DNA of 64,000 bases, taken from the NCBI GenBank assembly GCA_022835595.1, contig BQUP01000012.1, forward strand, positions 1-64,000, in the 5' to 3' direction. Source of the DNA: Cystobasidium ongulense (lineage: Eukaryota > Basidiomycota > Cystobasidiomycetes > Cystobasidiales > Cystobasidiaceae). The notes beneath the pieces were generated by a model. The model saw nothing but the letters and a program-made list of their open reading frames with translations, made no database searches and was not told where the DNA came from. Positions within the stretch are counted from its first letter, which is position 1. Each line of letters starts with the position of its first letter. Of the stretch, positions 33,001-46,874 are shown piece after piece. A program made the position numbers and the translations under genes.

Positions 33001-35694
33001 GAAGCTGCAGCTTCTTGCGAGTGATCCTGCTTGAGCTTATCTATCGTGTCTCGGAGCGTACGAGCTTTTTCAATGGCTGATTCTGTAGCTGCTTCCGAAG
33101 CAGCAGTAGCAGTATTTAGAAGCTTTTGCAAGTCGTCCTCTCTACTCTTCGCAGCCGCTTCAGTTTCGCTAAGTGATGATTGTGCGGCTTCCAAGTCTAC
33201 CAGAAGCTGCTGGGCAGTCTTCTCCGAAGCCTGTAGCTCGCTGCTATGTCGCACTTCTAATGCTTGCAACTGTTCCTGAAGTACAGCCTCTTTCGATTTC
33301 AATGCTGCTCGAGCCTCATCAGCTTGCTGCTGCAGCCGTTTCGAATCAGCTTCGTGCTGCAACAGTTGCGTCTGTGCTTCCTCTTGAGCTACTTTCGAAT
33401 CATTTTCGAGCCTTTGGAGCTGTTCTTCTAGAGCCTTTATGGTGTTCTCTGCTGTGGATAGCTCACTTGACAGCTTACCTTCTAGCTCTGCCGTTTGCAG
33501 TTTATACTTGTCAGTGGCAGATTTTGTTTCTTCGCTGATTGTCTTGAGCTGAGACTGAAGATCCTCGATAACGCCATTCAGCCTAGATTCCTCCTTAGCA
33601 GCGGACTCTCTAGCGATTGTCAAGTCTATCTTGTGAGTCTCCAATTGCTCCTCAGCCTCTTTCTGTCCCTTCTGGGCAGATTCTAGTTCAGTCGAAAGCT
33701 TCTCTTGCGTCGAGCGAAGCTTCTGCAAGTCAGAATCTGCCTTGGAAAGCTTTTGACGTAGAGCAGTGATTTCCTGTTCACGCGCCTTTGCATCGTCCTG
33801 AATATACTCTTGCTCGCGCTCAGAGCGTTCCGCTCGTTCTTTAGCTTTGGCTAATTCGTCCTCCTTCGCTTCCAGAACTTTCTGTATTCTCTCTAGCTTT
33901 GTATCCTGGTCTGACTTGGCTGTCTTAATCTTATAGAGCTCTTGCTCCTTCTCGCGCACAGAACGCTTGAGTGAATTGACTTCCTCTCCCTTGGATGCAT
34001 TGTCGTTCGTCAGGGTGACCAGCTTAGTCCGTAACTCCTCTAGGTCGCGCATCAGTTCTTCATTGTCCTTTTGCAGACTCTCACGACGAGAAGTGGCTTC
34101 TGAAACCTGTTTTTGTGATTCAGCAAGCTCAGTCTCCAGTCGGGTCGTAGCCTTTTGCAATGTTGAATGCTCTGCCTGCGCTTGCTTCAACGATTCCTCA
34201 GCTTCCTTCTGCTTCGTTTGGAGGCTTTCCAGATCCGACTTGTGTTGCTCTCGGCTATCGATGGCTTCCCGATGTTCGCTTCTCAATTTCTCCAACTCGG
34301 AGCTTGTGGAGGTGTGTGTGGCCTGCAATTCCTCGTATTGCTCTCGCGCGGCTTCTGCTTCCAGCGAAGCAGCCTTTGCATCACTTTCCGACTTTTCAGA
34401 ATCCGCTTTTAGCTTATTGTGTTGCTGCCGGAGCTTAGAAAGCTCCAACTCTATTGAGTCTGCATGTTTGCTTTTGGTCTTGAGCTTCTGTTCTAGTTCA
34501 GCAATGGTGCCATTGGCGGCTACCTTGACTTGTAGATCTCCAATCTTTTCCTGCGCTTCTTGTACCTCTGACTGAAGGCCCTTGTTCGTATGATTAGACA
34601 ACTCCGCTTGGCGTTTCAGGTCAGCGATCTCATTGCGTAGAGCCTTCTCTCGTTGTTCTGCATCTAATCGCGACTGTTTGACACCCTCTAGCTCCTTATC
34701 GCGCGAAGTCAATTGTTTATGAATCTCATCCAGATCTTGTTTAGCTCGTACTTCCGCTTCATTCAAGCGACTATCGAGTAATTCTGATTGTTGTGTTGCA
34801 TTTTCAAGTTGACTATGTAAGTCGTCCACTTGTTCGGTCAGACTGTTCTTTTCGGAAACCAGAAGTGAGATCGTAGCTTGTTGATTCGTAATAGTAGCTT
34901 CGAGTTCAGCTTCGCGAGATGATGAGCCAAAGAGATCCGATGGGATGATCCCGATGGATGCTTTTGCGGCATGGGCAGAGAGAGGTGATTTGTTCGATGA
35001 AGGCGAGGAGGTTGCAGCTTTAGAGGGTGTTGGATCAAAGAGGTTCGGTGGAACTACGGATAGATGAGGCGCGTGGCGTGGCGAAGAGGTAGCCGACCTG
35101 TATGATATGGAAGCATGGCATTTAAGCACAACGTGCTGAAAGAACACCACCTCACCATGAGGCAGACGGAAAGACTTACCTTGGCATGTCATTGGCTTGA
35201 GCGCTAGATGGGCGCGCGTTGTAATTGTAGTTCTGCGAGGCGCTGTGGCCATTCGTAGCTGGAGCATGGCTAGACGGCGGACTGCTGGCATTCGCTGCTC
35301 CATGTCCATTCGCGACAGGATCCAGACTCCTTCTGGGTTCCATCGCCGGACTCGAGGGCATGCTGGGCCCATTGCTGCCTGCTGCAGAAGGTGCCTCGAG
35401 ATCAGACGTCGCGACTTTGGGCGAGGCGAATGCTGCTCCTTCGGAAATTGTGGGTGTGCCAGCAGCGGTAGATGTAGCGGGTGATGATGCAGTACCTCCA
35501 GCCTTCTTCCTCGCTTGGAACTTCTTGAGCTGCAGTCATAGGCATCCCCAATATCAGCACATCTTCCAAAGCTTGCCTTGCTTGAAAGGTCGCGCGCGTC
35601 TTTCACAAAGTCGTCTTCATTCAGCCTCACTCACCCGCTCTTTTGCTCTCGCCGCTTTGGCAGCGCGGTCAATTGCGTCCGCATCATCTGCCAT
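30047..35694 (-). CDS. giant golgin-like coiled-coil protein
   Basis: 1799 aa from four exons (35635-35694, 35180-35529, 30303-35097, 30047-30241). The N-terminus, with A-A-K-A-A-R-A-K-E-R-L-K-K-F-Q-A-R-K-K-A, is of the type found in GM130/Bug1-like golgins and other vesicle tethers. After about 210 Ser/Pro-rich residues comes almost unbroken Glu/Lys/Gln-rich heptad sequence from about residue 215 to 1530 (repeats such as E-A-D-S-K-R-L-Q-Q-Q-A-D-E-A-R), followed by a Pro/Ser-rich tail with R-R-P-S-T-I-R-R and A-R-R-Q-S-L-Q-M-L. Expected role: tethering at the Golgi or another membrane; membership in a particular golgin class is inference. No GRIP domain or membrane span. Exon 3 is 4795 nt without interruption, very different from the intron-dense neighbours. 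Confidence 0.75.
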
Positions 35695-35979
35695 GGTGGC
35701 TCGGTATAGCTTCTGGTTTCAAGTCAAGCTCTGCTCATGCAGTAATCACATCGACTCCAGCCGACACATCAAACGATCGAAGTGTAGTAGGCAAGCATTC
35801 AATGTGTGCTATATGGCCAGAACGAGCAGATCAGAACTATACAGCATGGGCACCTGTACTTGTATCAACTTGGTTTATGAATACTTTACTACCAGCCAGT
35901 TAGCTAAGTTCAATGATTACAGAATGGCAACATGGTCCTGGTGTGGGGTACATATAGGCTACGTATGCTATTAAGTCGT

Positions 35980-37093
35980 TCATTGATCTGCAGGTACGAT
36001 ACAGTTTAGAAAGTCAGACCTGCCTTTCTTATAGTAAAAGCGTATATGGGGAAATTCCTCCTGCAGCAATGTATGCTTTTCATCTGGCCAGTCCGAAGTC
36101 CAGTCGTACCCGACATGTAGGTGAAGCTGAGAAATGGATATGAGTTATATGGTTTCATAAAACAAAGAGGAGAGGTGGGGTTACCTCTTCCAGTATCGGA
36201 AAACGCGGTATAATCGCAGAAAGCTGATATTGACCTGGATCTTCCGGAACGTTGAACACATTCTTCTTCACAGTAAGTTCGAGCTTCTTAGCTTGACTTA
36301 GATATGATATTATGTCATTTAATAGGCTCCCATAATTGGCAATAACGAGATGCTCTATCGAATCCTTTGAACTTGCGAATATCCAGTCAAACAGTCTTTT
36401 ATCGTAGTGATAGACTGATTGTAATGTTACCTGGCGGAGCTTGCAAGTTATAGAACCAATCTGACGTCGCTCAATCTGCCGTGATGAGAATGAAAATCGT
36501 CCAACATGCAAAGTACGCAGATTAGGGAGGGTGCCGAGTAGCTCGCCCAGCTGGTGTGTGTCGCCGCCTTCATACAAGAGATGCGATAAGAATGGGCTGA
36601 TGTGAGTTCTCAGAGGACGGTCTATGGCGTCTCCGACTATCAGGTCCTCCACGACAAGACATTGGAGTGCCGGCATCTCTCCCAGATCTGATAAGTCGAC
36701 TGCACTGCACCGCACGTTGGATTTCGTTGCGATATAATGAACAAGCGTAGCGATGTGTGGTTTCCAAAGGGTTCTCCTCAGTCTGCTAGACGTTTCATCT
36801 GGTATGGAATATCCAGTAAATTGTCCTGCTGTCTAAGCAATGGACCCGCACAACTCACCATGCACCACTCCGCGGTACAGGAGCCTTTGTGACAGCCTGC
36901 GCCATTCCTGGTTCACAAGACAACATCGAGTGAGAAAGTGAATGTTCTGAGCTTCCTTGTTAGTCAGAGTGTTTGTTCTTGCGCTCTTATTGATGTACAG
37001 CTCGGGCGTCCATCCATCCAGCGCAGCCTCGAGGATCATGCGGTATATGTATTCGTCAAATCGGCCACCATTCGACTCCTGATAGACGACCAT
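35980..37093 (-). CDS. F-box-like / LRR-like protein
   Basis: Three exons (36859-37093, 36185-36798, 35980-36126) give 331 aa. Residues about 20-78 fit a degenerate F-box: helices with I-L-E-A-A-L-D and a C-C-L-V-N-Q-E-W-R-R-L-S-Q-R-L-L-Y-R-G-V segment, the arrangement common in basidiomycete and other fungal F-box proteins. The rest has leucine-rich-repeat-like steps (M-P-A-L-Q-C-L-V-V-E-D-L, L-P-N-L-R-T-L-H-V-G, A-K-K-L-E-L-T-V). F-box proteins bind Skp1 and select substrates for ubiquitination, but this one is divergent and no substrate can be guessed. The C-terminal exon is short and ends in a basic Y-Y-K-K-G-R-S segment. Confidence 0.6.
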
Positions 37094-37316
37094 GTCGCGT
37101 TGTATGGGCTGGTCACATTTGCCGTCGTTTCATAAAAGGTGACTGGAAGTACTTTAACGAGTGAGAAGTGGTGAGCAAGAGGACAAGCAGTGCTTGAATG
37201 GAAATGTCGTGCATAAAGTGATAGCCGATCACCCCATCTACAGAGACAAAGACCATGCTCTTCCAACAATAATGTTGACACTTCAACAGCACCAGCCATC
37301 ATTGCGTCTACAGAAC
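37094..37316. promoter_or_regulatory. divergent promoter, F-box-like / SLD2
   Basis: 223 bp between divergent start codons. A CATAAAAGG stretch at 37131-37139 is TATA-like for the minus- or plus-strand gene; otherwise nothing specific is visible. Confidence 0.4.
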
Positions 37317-39278
37317 ATGGATCTGACACTCGTCAAGGCCGAGCTCAAAGCCTGGGAGCGCGCCTTCAAGAGCACGAATGGCCGCGACCCATCCAAGGCG
37401 GACATCAAAGACGTTCCAGAGATAGGTCAGTCTAGCAGCACCTACAACCGACGCGTGTATTGACAAGTGAAGGTTACATTCACAGCCGAAAAGTACCGTC
37501 TGTATAGCAAGGCCCGCGCAGATAAGCCTGCTGCCGCTGCTGCTGCTGCTGCTGTGTCCTCAAAGTCAGTTCCAGCTACAGCGCCAGTAACGCCGTCCAA
37601 ACGCACAGCAAGACATGAGCAACAACAGGAAGACTTCTTCAAGACTCCGAGCAGGTCAAGTGCATCTCGTAAGAATGGGAACGCTCTCAACGAAGCAGCC
37701 GCATCCCCTACTGCCAACAGCGGCACTCAATTCGCATACGCGCCTTCGCCATCCCGTCTACGCGCTCTAGCTGCGTCAAGATCCTTCTCCGGCTCGCCCA
37801 ATAAAAAGGGCGGACTAGCTGCACAAGAAGCAGCCAACAACAGCTCCGCAATCACCGATGGTCCAGTCAACCTTGGAAGAAGCTTCGTCCTCCCACCTAC
37901 TGTCGATACGCCCCGCACAAAAGCAAAAAGATGGCTAGCTGGAGACGCGGTTTCGCCACCTGTCAAATTGCGCTACAGTGCATCACAAACAGGCACGAGT
38001 AAAGCACCACAAGCATCAACATCAACTAATGAGCCACCGCAGAAGCGCGCCAATGGATCTAAACCGGACTTTTGGCGACAGATGGAACAGCGAAGAAGTG
38101 CTACACCCGCTGAAGACGTCGAACTGGTCGAAACTAGCAAACAGGAGGATTCGAATATGATACACGACGAGAGTACGAATGGACATCTAGAAGACGAAGA
38201 CTTTCTCGCGCCATCGCCTGTCAAGCCTGCAGCAATCAAAGCAAATGGCAAAGGCAAGCAAAGACAGCGTATAGATCTGTTTGGAGATGCAGCAGCTTCC
38301 GAAGGTATCTCAACTCACACAAGTCCAAGAGAAAGTACAATGATACCATCAAGAAAGGTTACAGCAACTCCAATAACGTCTTTCTTTTCCGCTAAACCAC
38401 AATTAATACGTCCATCAGCCACGAATGGCGAACAAGATAAGAAACCTTATATACCAGGACAATCAAAAGCAAAGAAACGAACTATAGCAGCTACTGCTAT
38501 AATTCCTAGGATCTCGGAAGACTTCGACAAGATTGAAGAAGCGGATATAGCTCCAATCCAAACCGACACTGGACCTTCTCGGTCAAGGAAGAAGGTCGAG
38601 AAGCAAAAAGTAATATCGGCGAAAACGGAAGTACAGGAAGAGATTGCAGGTCCATCTGATCGCACAAAGCGGCTGCGCAAGGACACTGTGCCGCTAAATG
38701 ATGATGAAGCTGTCATGAATGAAGAAGATCCGGATCCATACGAGGATGGTTATGACCCAGAGGTTCTAGAGGCTTTAGAAGCTCAAAATGGCGACTACGA
38801 TACTCGTGATCTTTCGGACGAATACGATGAATATAAGCCAAGAAACCGGTCTATGACGCCCGCAATGCACTCCCAGAGTACGCGAGAGACATCGACAGCT
38901 CCATTAGACGAGTCCTTGGACCCAGATATGGTCTCGTTGCTGTCCTTGAGAGCATCACCTGTGAAGAACAGGCTGGCGAGGTTGCACAAGAAGCGAGAAG
39001 ATACTTATCGGAAACTCCTACATGAGCCAACATATATAATGGAGACCAAAAGACGCATCACAGGTCTAGAGGATCTTGAAGAAGAAGAGCAGCGGAAGCG
39101 CCAAGCTGAGTTGGAGGAAGCGGGGATTGATCCGAACTGGAATAGTGAATTACCCGATGAAGATCCAAGAAACGTACTGGGCGGTGGACACGAAGAACAG
39201 AGCGACGATGATTGGGCAAGCGAACCAGAAGGCTGGAAAGAGTTAAGCGACGGCGAAATGCCCGATGATTCATTCTAA
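37317..39278 (+). CDS. SLD2: Sld2/Drc1 DNA replication initiation protein
   Basis: Sld2 is a CDK target that, with Sld3 and Dpb11, loads the CMG helicase at origins; its N-terminus is shared with RecQL4. Two exons (37317-37425, 37486-39278) give 633 aa. The conserved N-terminal motif spans residues 1-47: L-V-K-A-E-L-K-A-W-E-R-A-F, N-G-R-D-P-S-K-A-D-I-K and I-A-E-K-Y-R-L-Y-S-K, followed by D-F-F-K-T-P-S-R. Many S/T-P sites fit CDK control. The rest is Ser/Lys/Glu-rich and disordered with an acidic end. A run of nine Ala (residues about 54-62) is encoded by a GCT repeat. An in-frame ATG 15 codons upstream is possible. The stop is only 63 bp from that of CRY-DASH. Confidence 0.88.
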
Positions 39279-39341
39279 TAGTATAAAGCATGGATTTGCA
39301 AAATGAAAGGGTAGACAAAGGAAATTGATGATTTGTTGTAT

Positions 39342-41317
39342 CTATGCTCCATTAGCTTGACGCTGTCTATTTTGCTCTTGTTGTTGTTCTTTCTGTTTAC
39401 CACCCCCTGGACCTTTCCCATGTCCCTTTACTTTGCCAACATGCATTCCATTCTTGTTGCCTCCGTCACTCTTACGAGCGTAATGCTTGGCCCATGCTCC
39501 TTGCTCATATTGCTTGCTAGTATAGCATTTTAGCTTATCGTTGGATTCGAGGTCGCTCTTCATGCTCTGGACTGTCCATGGGTGATGTAGCTGCTCGACT
39601 GGCACATTGTGCTTCTTACCAACCTCGGCCAGCTCCGGTATCCAATGTAATACATATTCCGCCTTCGCATCGTAATCTTTGCCTTGTTTGATGATATTGA
39701 ACTGACGCGCTGAGCGAGGATCGGTCCCAACACCGCTTGTGTACTGCCAATTGCCCCAATTTGATGAAATATCATAGTCAAGGAGATAACTCTCGAACCA
39801 CTCCGCACCAAGTCGCCAATCTTGATGGCCCATATCTCGGGTGAAGAAACTCGCCACATTCTGTCGCCCTCGATTGCTCATGTACCCAGTTTCTTTAAGC
39901 TCTCTCATGTTTGCGTCAATGAATGGAACTCCAGTAGTTCCGTAACACCACTTTTGAACATCGCTTTCTGCACCTTTGTTCCAGTCATTCTCGAGCCAGT
40001 ATCCATCGAGCGTCTTGCGTCCATTTTTCGCTTTGGCGTGTGCCGGCGCTTGCATTGGATTCCCTATATTGCTAGGAGCTTCTTGTTGACCAAGCCCGAG
40101 ACCGGAGAGGTGGAAAAATTTGTTGCCGTGCTTCTCTAGAAGGAAAGAGAAGAAATCTCTCCAGAGAAGCTCGAATCTGAAACAGGAAGCAAGTCAGCGC
40201 CGTAATTTGGCCACAAAAACAGCTAACTGAACGGTTTCACGCACTTTATCCAATATGTATTCTTGTTCGCCCCATACTGCTGCTCGTGTTTCTCCACTTC
40301 TTCAAATATCGTTCTTGGGGACAAAGTTCCGTTGGCTAACCAAGGCGAGAACTTGGAAGAGAAGTCCATACCCAGTAAACCATTTCTTGTTTCTTTGTAA
40401 GTCGCAAGTGGCGCTTTCGGCCCTTCGGTAAAATGCTTCAAGCGTGCCTCGCCAGCGGTCATACCTCCTTTGTAAGGTATGTCTGATTTTTCTGGGCTTC
40501 TTTCTTTGTCTTCAGCCTGTAAAGGACCGAGAAGTTGAGGTAGAACGTTTTCTAGCTTGGTATCTTCGCTTGCAAGCATTGCACCTGCTGACGACGGCAC
40601 ATCCACATCCTCAGGTAAAGGCTTGAACTTTACAGGAACAGGTAGAGGCGCCCGGACCATCTTGTCGCCTAATCCTTCGGCTTTCGTGCGGAAGTGAGTG
40701 TACACATCTGGCATCTCTCTGCTCTTTGAGCTAAACGGAAGATCACTTGGCAAGACGAGCGTTCTTCGATTTTCAAGTAGATGCAGAGCAGAGTCCATCT
40801 TTTTCAATGCTTCTTCTAGCTTCTCCTCTACTTGTATTTCTTCTGAAGCACTCTCACCACTAAGCCAGACTCCCTCTACCCTGACACCTTTCTCTTGGTA
40901 TGCCTTCACTAAAGCGGGAATAGCGATTTCGGGCCTGCCATACACGACTTTAAGACCGCTTCCGCGCTTAGATAGGTTTTCATGCAGGTCTACGAGCGAC
41001 TCGTGTAGAAATCTAGGGCGATAGAAGGTCTCAGCAGGTTTGAAAATGGCACGTGTTCAGAAAACGCACCGTGTCCGATGAACATTGCACTTCCAGAACT
41101 TGCCGACCCGTGTACGAGCTTCGCGATCTACAGCCTTCTGATACCCTTTGATGCCCTTGAGCTCAATTTGTCGCTCGTCGAACACGTAGCATGGCAATAC
41201 GTGCGTTATCCGTGATGATAGATTGCCTGCGTGCGCCTGGTGCCAAATCTCGTGATCGGCGAGTCGGAGGTCGTTGCGGAGCAGGGCGATGAGTATAGAG
41301 GGCTGCGACGGTGCCAT
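39342..41317 (-). CDS. cryptochrome DASH (photolyase/cryptochrome family)
   Basis: Blue-light FAD photoreceptor with repair activity on single-stranded cyclobutane dimers. Three exons (41070-41317, 40245-41012, 39342-40176) give 616 aa. The N-terminal Rossmann domain starts I-L-I-A-L-L-R-N-D-L-R-L-A-D-H; the antenna-domain end has D-V-Y-T-H-F-R; the FAD-binding helical domain has F-E-L-L-W-R-D-F-F, T-G-V-P-F-I-D-A-N-M-R-E-L, G-Y-M-S-N-R-G-R-Q-N-V-A-S-F-F and the DASH-specific Y-D-I-S-S-N-W-G-N-W-Q-Y-T-S-G-V-G. These distinguish DASH from classic photolyases. The C-terminal 45 residues are Gly/Lys/Gln-rich (G-K-V-K-G-H-G-K-G-P-G-G-G), like the nucleic-acid-binding tails of other fungal DASH proteins. 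The start codon is preceded by 339 bp before the stop of SEC18. Confidence 0.95.
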
Positions 41318-41656
41318 GTTGACAGTATGGCCGTGTTTGAACAGCTGTCGTATGTCAGTTGGTGCTCTCACAAGCTGGATCATCAATTTGTTGCTCAATT
41401 GCTGCCACCGGTCCAGATCGTCAATAATCGATCTGGCTTGGGTGACGCAGTCGGTGGCAACGCAATTAAGGACGCGCCTGATTTTGCAGACAAGTTGTCG
41501 CTGTCTGAGTCGTACATATGCATAACACTGATACAGGATACGGGACGATTCTGTTGAAACACTCGTAAGAATGGCCAATCCATGAAGAAGCTTGTTCGGC
41601 AGACTTACCTAATGCTACAGAGAATGCACGCAAGAATACTCATCTAGCTGAGCTTT
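41318..41656. other. intergenic region upstream of CRY-DASH
   Basis: The 339 bp between the SEC18 stop and the CRY-DASH start, both on the minus strand. Expected to hold the CRY-DASH promoter; no light-response or other box was recognised. Confidence 0.4.
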
Positions 41657-44819
<3,163 letters not shown>

Positions 44820-45048
44820 CGTTGATTGAGTATACCTTGGAGGGGTGTGTATGTTGAGATAAGATGGGGAAAGGCGAAGCTTTCTCTACGCTTTCGTGTC
44901 ATGTAAATGCGATGATCGAGCACTGACTGCACTTTGAGCTCCAAGTTAGCTCTTTCGCCCTTCAGCTCCAACCGCCGTGTTCATTACTGACTTCCGACCA
45001 GGATTTCTACCGCGTACCTGCGTGCAGCTTGCAGCTTGCGGAGGCAGC
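44820..45048. promoter_or_regulatory. divergent promoter, SEC18 / vacuolar membrane protein
   Basis: 229 bp between divergent start codons, no specific motif recognised. Inferred from arrangement. Confidence 0.4.
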
Positions 45049-46627
45049 ATGGACGCCTTTCCTCAGGAGCCGCCCAGCTCGGCGATACCACCAGGTGAAC
45101 CATAGCAACTACTACTGCTTCAACAGCGACATCGAGACTGATGCCGTCCATCTCACGTTATCAGTCGACAAGGACAGCTGTGCGCTCCTCGGTCAAACGG
45201 GTCTTCTAGTGCAGGCCATCATGGCGGTACTTGTCCTTGGATCTCTCATAATCAAACGCTCAAGGGAGAACCCCCGTCGGCCGTGGCCTGTATGGCTTGC
45301 AGATGTTGGCAAGCAGGTCATAGGACAAGCCTTTTTGCATGTGAGCGGGCTATACTTGCTACTTGCGAGTGCTACTCCGCCGCTAATCAGGTTGCCACGT
45401 CTTCTGTCATTGCAGTTCACCAACGTAGTCTTTTCAACTCTCTTCTCACATGCTTCTCGAGGTGATGCATGTACCGCCTACTTCCTCTCAATTTTCGTGG
45501 ATTGTACGCTTGGCGTCCTCATCATCTATTCTACACTTCGCATATTCTCCCATGTGCTTATCCAGCGTATGCACCTCAAAGGCATTCGGAGTGGTCAATA
45601 TTACGAAAAGCAGGTGCATACGGATGCGTCAACCGAAGAAGCATTGGACCGTGATGTTGTGCATTCAGCGGGTCAAGCTGAGGGTAGACCCAGCATAGAT
45701 AGTCTTGAAGAAGGGGGCAAACCAGCCTCGAGCATCCCAGCTTCCCAGCCTACACAAGAAGCACGCTTCCAGTTCTCATGGTGGGGAAAGCAACTCATGG
45801 TGTACCTCGCCTCATTGGTGGTCATGAAGCTAGCTATCCTCGGCTTCTTCTGGATACCAGCAGTTCTCGCTGTTGGAGATTGGATGCTCAGCTGGCTAGG
45901 CGAAGATACAAAGGTTGTTTTCGTGCTCATGATCTTTCCACTGGCGATGAATGCTATCCAGTTCCTGCTCATCGATACTATCCTCAAATCTAGCACGCCT
46001 TTCTCGGAAGTCACTGCGGTAGAAGGACAAGGCCCGGCATCTACATTCAGTAGGCGGACGAGCGAAGATCGACATGGTCGGGACGAGGAAGAGGGGAGGG
46101 CTTTTTTACTCCATGATACGACGCATGACGAGTTAGATCCTGGAGCAAAGGATGCCACACCTCTCCCTGATTACTACGAGCCTTCGGGTAGTCTTGGCCA
46201 GAATAGCAAAATGCAAAGCCACGGGTCAGCTTCATCAGAACTGCCTGCAGACGATAAACAAGGGTGGTCGAGCTTTGACGCGGAACAGGAAGACGACGAC
46301 TACAGTACGACGCCGAGACCCGGTAGCAAAGCACGTGCTGCGAGTTCCGCCGACTCACCTTCAAATGATGCAAACAATTCTAGCGCAATACCTTTGCGGA
46401 TAGTACCATCACATTCGAGACGAGCATCGCAAGACTCGTCAGTTAGTGATTTTAGTGGCGATCAGAGGAAAGAAAGTGAACCGAATGAATGGGACTGGCT
46501 TTCAGATGATGGCTCAACTTCACGACAGAACGATCAGAATGAAGATGAATCGAGTACACATGAACGTGATCAAACCCATATATATAGGTCGGAACTACCC
46601 TTGGCGAAAGGCTCAAAGGCAGACTAG
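45049..46627 (+). CDS. vacuolar membrane protein of the YPL162C / STIMATE (TMEM110) family
   Basis: Multi-span membrane protein; yeast YPL162C is vacuolar and the animal relative STIMATE acts at ER-plasma membrane contacts in calcium entry. Two exons (45049-45094, 45165-46627) give 502 aa. Family signature: C-A-L-L-G-Q-T-G-L-L-V-Q-A, R-R-P-W-P-V-W-L-A-D-V-G-K-Q-V-I-G, Y-F-L-S-I-F-V-D-C-T-L-G-V and L-K-G-I-R-S-G-Q-Y. Five hydrophobic spans are visible between residues about 18 and 285, with a cytosolic linker carrying acidic Glu/Asp sequence. The C-terminal 190 residues are Ser/Asp/Glu-rich and disordered. The start was chosen because the splice at 45094/45165 joins P-P to V-D-K-D-S-C in phase; the unspliced frame would instead begin at 45029. 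Confidence 0.82.
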
Positions 46628-46750
46628 CATGTACAATGTAGCGGACGTGTAGCATACGTTGTAATTTTCATTCAAAGGCATTGAAGCAGTGTTTTAGCAT
46701 TTGGTATGGAGGCAATCGCAAAGTGTTGGTGCAGGATCAATGATAGATAT

Positions 46751-46768
46751 CGATACCTACACGTATCG
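46751..46768. repeat. short perfect inverted repeat between convergent genes
   Basis: CGATAC (46751-46756) and GTATCG (46763-46768) flank a six-base loop. It lies between the stops of the vacuolar membrane protein and the amino-acid permease. Could mark an RNA hairpin, but a 6-bp stem also occurs by chance. Confidence 0.4.
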
Positions 46769-46874
46769 TGGTAATACCAGTGTTCAGGTTCTCTTGTGTA
46801 TGGCTTCAAGCGAATTGCTGCTATACAATTAAATTGCACGACTACATATGAATGCTCTATATACTTTGGGTAAT

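Noticed and set aside
30622-35484. Many plus-strand open frames opposite the golgin-like gene
   Set aside because: Typical antisense shadows of Glu/Gln/Ala-rich coding sequence; Ser/Leu/Phe-rich composition follows from the complement.
41395-41583. Minus-strand frame upstream of CRY-DASH as an N-terminal extension
   Set aside because: The photolyase domain begins directly at the ATG at 41317, and upstream residues lack a targeting-like pattern.
45360-45420. Possible intron in the vacuolar membrane protein (GTGCTA...TTGCAG)
   Set aside because: Its 47-nt length would shift the frame away from the conserved D-A-C-T-A-Y-F-L region; the continuous reading is open and keeps the motif.
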